Of a DNA stretch of 64,000 nt, positions 38,101 through 44,100 are shown piece after piece. Source of the DNA: Arion vulgaris. Its lineage: Eukaryota > Mollusca > Gastropoda > Stylommatophora > Arionidae. The stretch lies in contig CM036755.1 of NCBI GenBank assembly GCA_020796225.1, positions 11,143,994-11,207,993 on the forward strand. The letters are read 5' to 3'. A program made the position numbers and the translations under genes. Numbering within the stretch: position 1 is the first letter of the stretch; each line of letters opens with the position of its first letter. The notes under the pieces were generated by a model, which saw nothing but the letters and a program-made list of their open reading frames with translations, did not search any database and was not told the origin of the DNA.

Positions 38101-41100
38101 GTTTTACCGCAGTCTTCCCTTCCTTATATCAATAATACTGTGCTTTGCTGATTGTCCACGTTTGACTGGTAACACAAAGTAAAGCATGAAACTAATAAGT
38201 TTTGACTCTGGTAACGGATCTTTACTGTCTGCAGTTTGCACAGAAAGCTTTCATGTTTTACATCCATCTTTGATAGTACTAGAAGCATCTAAGTAAAGGG
38301 TATAAATGCAAAGGCTCCTGTTTGACTTCCAGGTTAGTGCAGTATAGAATCATTACCTTCTTTCAGTGCATGTCATCAAAGATGACTAGTAAGGACCAGC
38401 AACCTCCCACTGTAAGAAAATTAACAGCTAGAGGGACAAACAGAAAAAACCCAATAACTACACATGAAGATTCAAATGACATAGCAGTAGGGGGCGGAAC
38501 AACTGTCAATGATGATGGATAGAGCAAGAACCTATGGGAGAGCCCAGCCCGACAGCCTGCCTTTTGACACCAAGGATAAGCTGTTGCACACCATTTCTTC
38601 CAGGGCCCGGCACTCAGTGACCTACGCCACAAGTACTACCCCTATATGCTCAGATGACTGCTGGATCGGAAATGTTAGCATCGAGGACCACATCACAACT
38701 TACCTGATGAGAAGTCAGAATGATGTATGAAGCAGGCAAGACCCCTCAAGCTATTTCATCGAAATGCTAAACAACAGGATAGACATTATGGGGATTAGTG
38801 GAAATAGATTGCCAGGGAAGGGAAGAATAACAACCAGAGAAACCATTGTCCTCTACTCTGGGAGAAACAACATACATAGGACTAGACTTGAGGTTGAACA
38901 AAAGGCACAAGATCAAACTGAATGAAACATTTTTGTATCTGTCTTATGGCACCTACTTTGTTACAGCAATGCACCAAATAATAGTGTCCTTATGGAATTT
39001 GCGTCCAAGTGTCATTCTGCTTATTGGTTGACCAGATTTAACACTCCACTGTCTAATATTGTTAACTCCCCCAGTAACAATCACATTCTCTTCATCTCTA
39101 TTGTACCAAGCAATCGAGAGGATACGATCTGAAAACAGAGAATTTGTTTACAAGCAGTTTTTTAACATGTACCAGAATTAAGAATGAACAAATATTCAAC
39201 AAAATCACATTGTAGACTTACAACAATAGGTGTGTCTGCAAAGCAGCAGTAAGTAAAGAAACTGTTTTCATATCAAGGAGTATATAAGGGAACACAGAGT
39301 ATATATAAGGAAGGGAATACAGAGTTAAGTCCTGATTTTTTATTTTTTTTAACCAAGCAAGATACACGATGAGGTGATGTGATCAAAATCATGCCTGCTG
39401 ACTTTCCTCTTCTGCTGTGCGACTACTCTGGTATGTGTCATAAACAGGTCGGTGCACTTGAGGTCTTCATCTGCCCATTATAGTTTGTTCTGAAGGGTTG
39501 ATTCTGTTGGCCAGATTTCCATTTTCACGCTGCGACAGGCTTGCAATATGTGCTCTGAGGACTGCTTTAGTGCTCCACAGGTGCAGGCAGCCGAGTTCCA
39601 TGATACCCATTATATGGAGGTGTGCTCTGAGACCGCAGTGTCCCATTCTAAGTCTGAAGACAGTGGTCTGCGCTTTTCTGTTCAATGTATTTATGTTGTC
39701 ATGCTCTGGTTTGCATCCACTGTTTGTTTTTCTCCCTGCTGTCTTTAATTCCCTGTGTTTCTTTGGTACCCAGTTGAGGTTGGGTAGACCTGACAGCTGT
39801 TGCAGTCTGGAAAATAATTCCACTACCATTGTTGGATTTGATCCTGGAACCATGATCATACAAAGTAAGTGCACTAGCTACTATACTATCACTGCTCTCT
39901 CTCAATAGATATCTAAAAAATGGGGACCTAAAGGCGAAGGATTGACTTCCTTTCACTGGGTTCTCTCATGTCTCTGTCAATCTCTGCAGAGCAGACAAGT
40001 GACCTGTCAAGAGCTTTGCACAAAGGAAGAATTGCACAATAATCCTAGGGATCTCCAGAATAAATTGTACATGCTACTCAGTTCATATTCAAACCTACAA
40101 CATTCAGAATGACAGGTAAAATGGTCTGTACTATTAGATATTAGTCTTTTGAAACAAAATGCTACAGAAAGATCCTACGAATACCATGGACAGAAAAAGG
40201 AAGAACACTGATGTCCTGAAAGAACTGAATGTTAAAGGCAATTGGCTGATAAACAACATACTATACAGAAAATTAGATACTTTGGTCACATCAAGCATCA
40301 TGATGACCTGGAAAGAACAATATTGGAGGGCATAGTCCCAGGACACAGAGACAGACCAAGAAAATGGCTACAAGATATTAAAGAAACCATGAATATGACC
40401 ATCGACGAAGTGGGTGAACTGGCTAGAGACACGAGTGAATTTCAGATGCGCTGCAAAGAGAGCAATGTCCTATAAAGGATAAGCACCTTGATGATGATGA
40501 CTATTGGATATTTTCATGCTTTTGTTTAAGATTAGCATGATCGCTGCAATTTGTCATGCTTTTGTAAGTGTACTTTCTGCCACAAAAATTAATATTGAAT
40601 CTATCCTATGATTTCAGGAGTTTGGAATTATATGTTGTAGAAATAGAAATGGATGACTAAGGGACAGAATGAGTAATATGTTTAACAAGTGAGTCTCATG
40701 AACCATCAGTATGCATACTGTTTGACATATGCCATGGTACGCCGAACACATATGGGTCTCTCTCTCTCGCGATCACCTCCCAGACTGGTGTACCAGATTT
40801 CCCCATAAATCTCATTCATGTGGAAATCTGATTCATGCAGCCTTAGCATTGGTGTGATTCGTCACATTTTTAGCACCATTTGGTGCTCTGGTGTTTATCC
40901 TTCGGCGATGTGTCCGGTTTTAGTCAGTGTTTACTGGGTTCGCTCTCCGGCAGCCTTGGGCTGTTCCCAGCCAACCTTCAAGGCGGTAGGTTGCTATTTT
41001 ATTTTAGGGTAGCTACCCTTAGACAACCTTTCCTCCCGAGTTGTTGAGCGCCATCTGCCCAGGTTACCAATCTTTTTTTGAACTACTTGGTTTGTCTGCC

Positions 41101-44100
41101 GTCTAGTTCTGTGTACGGTTTGCTCCACTAGACTTTGATTGTTCCCAATCGAAATACAGGCAGTAGTGGTTCTCTGCAAGGGGAAAAGCGGTTATTATTC
41201 TCTGGATGTAGACCCCATCTTCGAGGCGCGCCACCGTTTTGTCCACCTCGCATTTCTCTTGGGTGCCCCTCCGCCCGTGCCCTGGTCCTCCGATTGGTCT
41301 GACCAGAGTGCTATGACGTCAAAGCTGTAACCAACAACTTTCTACGTTATATTCATAAAGATATAAGAACACCTGGAGACGGTAGTTGGAGAAGGAATGC
41401 AAGAAAATGGAGAGAGATCTGGAAAAGATGGCCTTGATCGCGGACCTACACCTACCATGGGGCGAATAAGTGAAATTCTCTCTCTCGATCATTCTTTTTC
41501 TGCCATTTTGATCATTCTTATTGTGATATATACACAGCTTTTGCCAAGAATGTTTGTTTTACGTCACATCTTCAGTACCATTTGGAGCACTGGTGCTTGT
41601 CCTTCGGCGACATGTCCGATTTCAATCAGCGTTTACTGGGTCTGTTCTCCGTTAGCCTTTGACTGTCCCAGCCAACCTGCAAGGCAGCAGGTTGCTATTT
41701 TTTTTTAGGGTAGAGACCCTTAGACGACCTACCCTCCCGGGTTGTTGAGCGCATCTACCCAGGTTACGTGTCTTTATTTGGACTACTTGGTTTGCCAGCC
41801 GTCCAGTTTTGTGTACGGTTTACTCCGCTAGCCTTTGATTGTCCCAATCAAACTACAAGGCAGTAGTAGTCTTCTTCTTCTTTGCGTTCATTCTTTACGA
41901 CCAATTTTAATCACTCTTTGTGATATGTTTGATCTTTGCCATGAACGTGTATACGTTACACATTGCTTTGGTAGGTCCCTAAACGCAAACTTCTACACAT
42001 TTAGGACACGTGCATCCGATTTCAGCCAAACCTCCTTAGTCGCCTCTTACGACATTCATGGCAGGTAATAGTGGTTATATTCTTTACACCCCAAATTTGG
42101 GCCCCAGTAACCATTCGGGCGGTCAGCATTGCACTTGCATTATGACCACGGCACGCAATCATTTCATTAGCAAACTTGACCTCTCAAATCGGAGAAGGTT
42201 CGCATGAATAGCGATTGACACTGATGATTGGGAAATCAAGTCTTCGCACAAATATCAGTCAGAAGCACCATACTGGATGCACTGTCTACGTCTGAATTTA
42301 TAGCGGGCGACCGAGAAGAAGATTAGCAAACTTGTATGCAAGTGAATGAAATCAAAAGAAAAAGAGGAGAGAGAAACAAAGTAAAAAGAAAGAAAAAAAG
42401 TGCATGAATAAGAAGGAAGGAAACAGAAAAAAGGAGTTATGAAAAAGTAGAAGTGAAAGACTAGAAATTTAAAAAGAGAGAAATAAAAAGAGAATCAAAA
42501 GTAAAGAAATACCTGCTAGAAGCAAAAGGAAACTAAAAGGGAAATTTTTACAAGCAGAACATATCTCACCCTCTTGTTTCCGAAACCCTGAGAAATTTAA
42601 GTTCATCTGAAACATCAAACAGGACAACACATCCATCCTCTGTTCCAGCCTGCAACAAATCATTATGTTCATTATTATTTTTAATATCTGACCAATAAAG
42701 CAGCAAAACAAATGGTCAGTAATACAGATAATAATTAAAAAAAACATATAGGAAATATGTAATCTAGAATTGAACCAGTATGTATCGCCCGAGTGGTTAC
42801 CGGGGCCCAAATTTGGGGTGTAAAGTATGGTCCCTGTAGTCTGATGCGCCTGTTCATGTGTACACATGGTTGAATTGTCAATCTTGAATTTTGTATACAT
42901 GTGGCTGCAGAGTTGATTGTGTCCTGTTCTAAGGGCAAACCACCTCATACAGTTCAACTTTTTTTTTAAAAACTGAAACAACATCTAAAAATAATAAACA
43001 ATAATACCTACCGCAATCTGATCGCTTGTAGAGTTTTTTGTTAGACACCATATGGGACCAGCATTTGATGATACAGAGTTCTGAAATAAGGGTATTAAAA
43101 AATATACTGTTGTATAAATCACAGTTGGAATATCTCAGTCAGTCTATATGTAGTGTGTTGTGAAATTCGTCACTTCTGTTGTATCGTTTACTTGATAAAG
43201 GCCTTTGGTGAAACGTTGCTGTGTATTGTCAGTGTTTTTGTACTTTGTAAAACTACAGTACTTTGTTATTAAGTGTTTCGTCATTCAAAATACCAACTTG
43301 CCGTTTTAAATCATCATACCATGCAGACAGCATACAATGTCAAAATACATGACAAATCATTATTAGAATAAACACTTTGTGTGTGATGTTCTGAATTACC
43401 AACGGGAGAGAGGAAGTGTAAATGATTCAAGTAATAGTGATGTATCTACAACACTAACCAGACTGCAAGAATTCCAAGTCAAATGTGGTGTAGCTAGAGA
43501 AGAACACTATACTGGTAGCCAACGAAGAATAGTAAACCAACAAAGAACCGGTGTTGTTAGTTGCCACACTCTGAGACATGCTGAGGAGATCGGAGCACTT
43601 ATGGATTAATTGGCTCGCCGTGTAGTGTTGATGATCCGACAACTAAACTAAACCTTGTGTATGGTAGATGTGTGTGGCGATCATTAAGTTATAGTTAATG
43701 ATAAAGGTTTCACTTCATTGCACTAGGCTTCCCATATGGCTCGATTTCGTCTCCGTAGAAATAGCATGCAACTTACCAAGAGTATTGCACAAAGCCAAAC
43801 TCAGTAGCTCCCGCAACAATCCTAGCGATCACCAGAAATATATGAACCAAGAGACAAGCCAGGGATTCAAACTTACGACCTAAAAAACGCAAGGAAAATG
43901 ACGACCACTTTGCCATAAAGACACTCTCCCCATATATATATATATATATTTAAATATATACAAATAAATATAAAAATATATATTATATATATAAATATAT
44001 TCAACAAACTCGACCATGAAGTGACCTCTCTGTAGTGCATGCCTGAGAAATTATCTAGGATAGATAGATTAGATGGATAGACAGACGGACAGACCGGTGG

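Noticed and set aside
42469..42984. 171-codon minus-strand ORF as a gene
   Set aside because: It joins a LINE piece, intron sequence and UTP4 exon 5 read in another frame.
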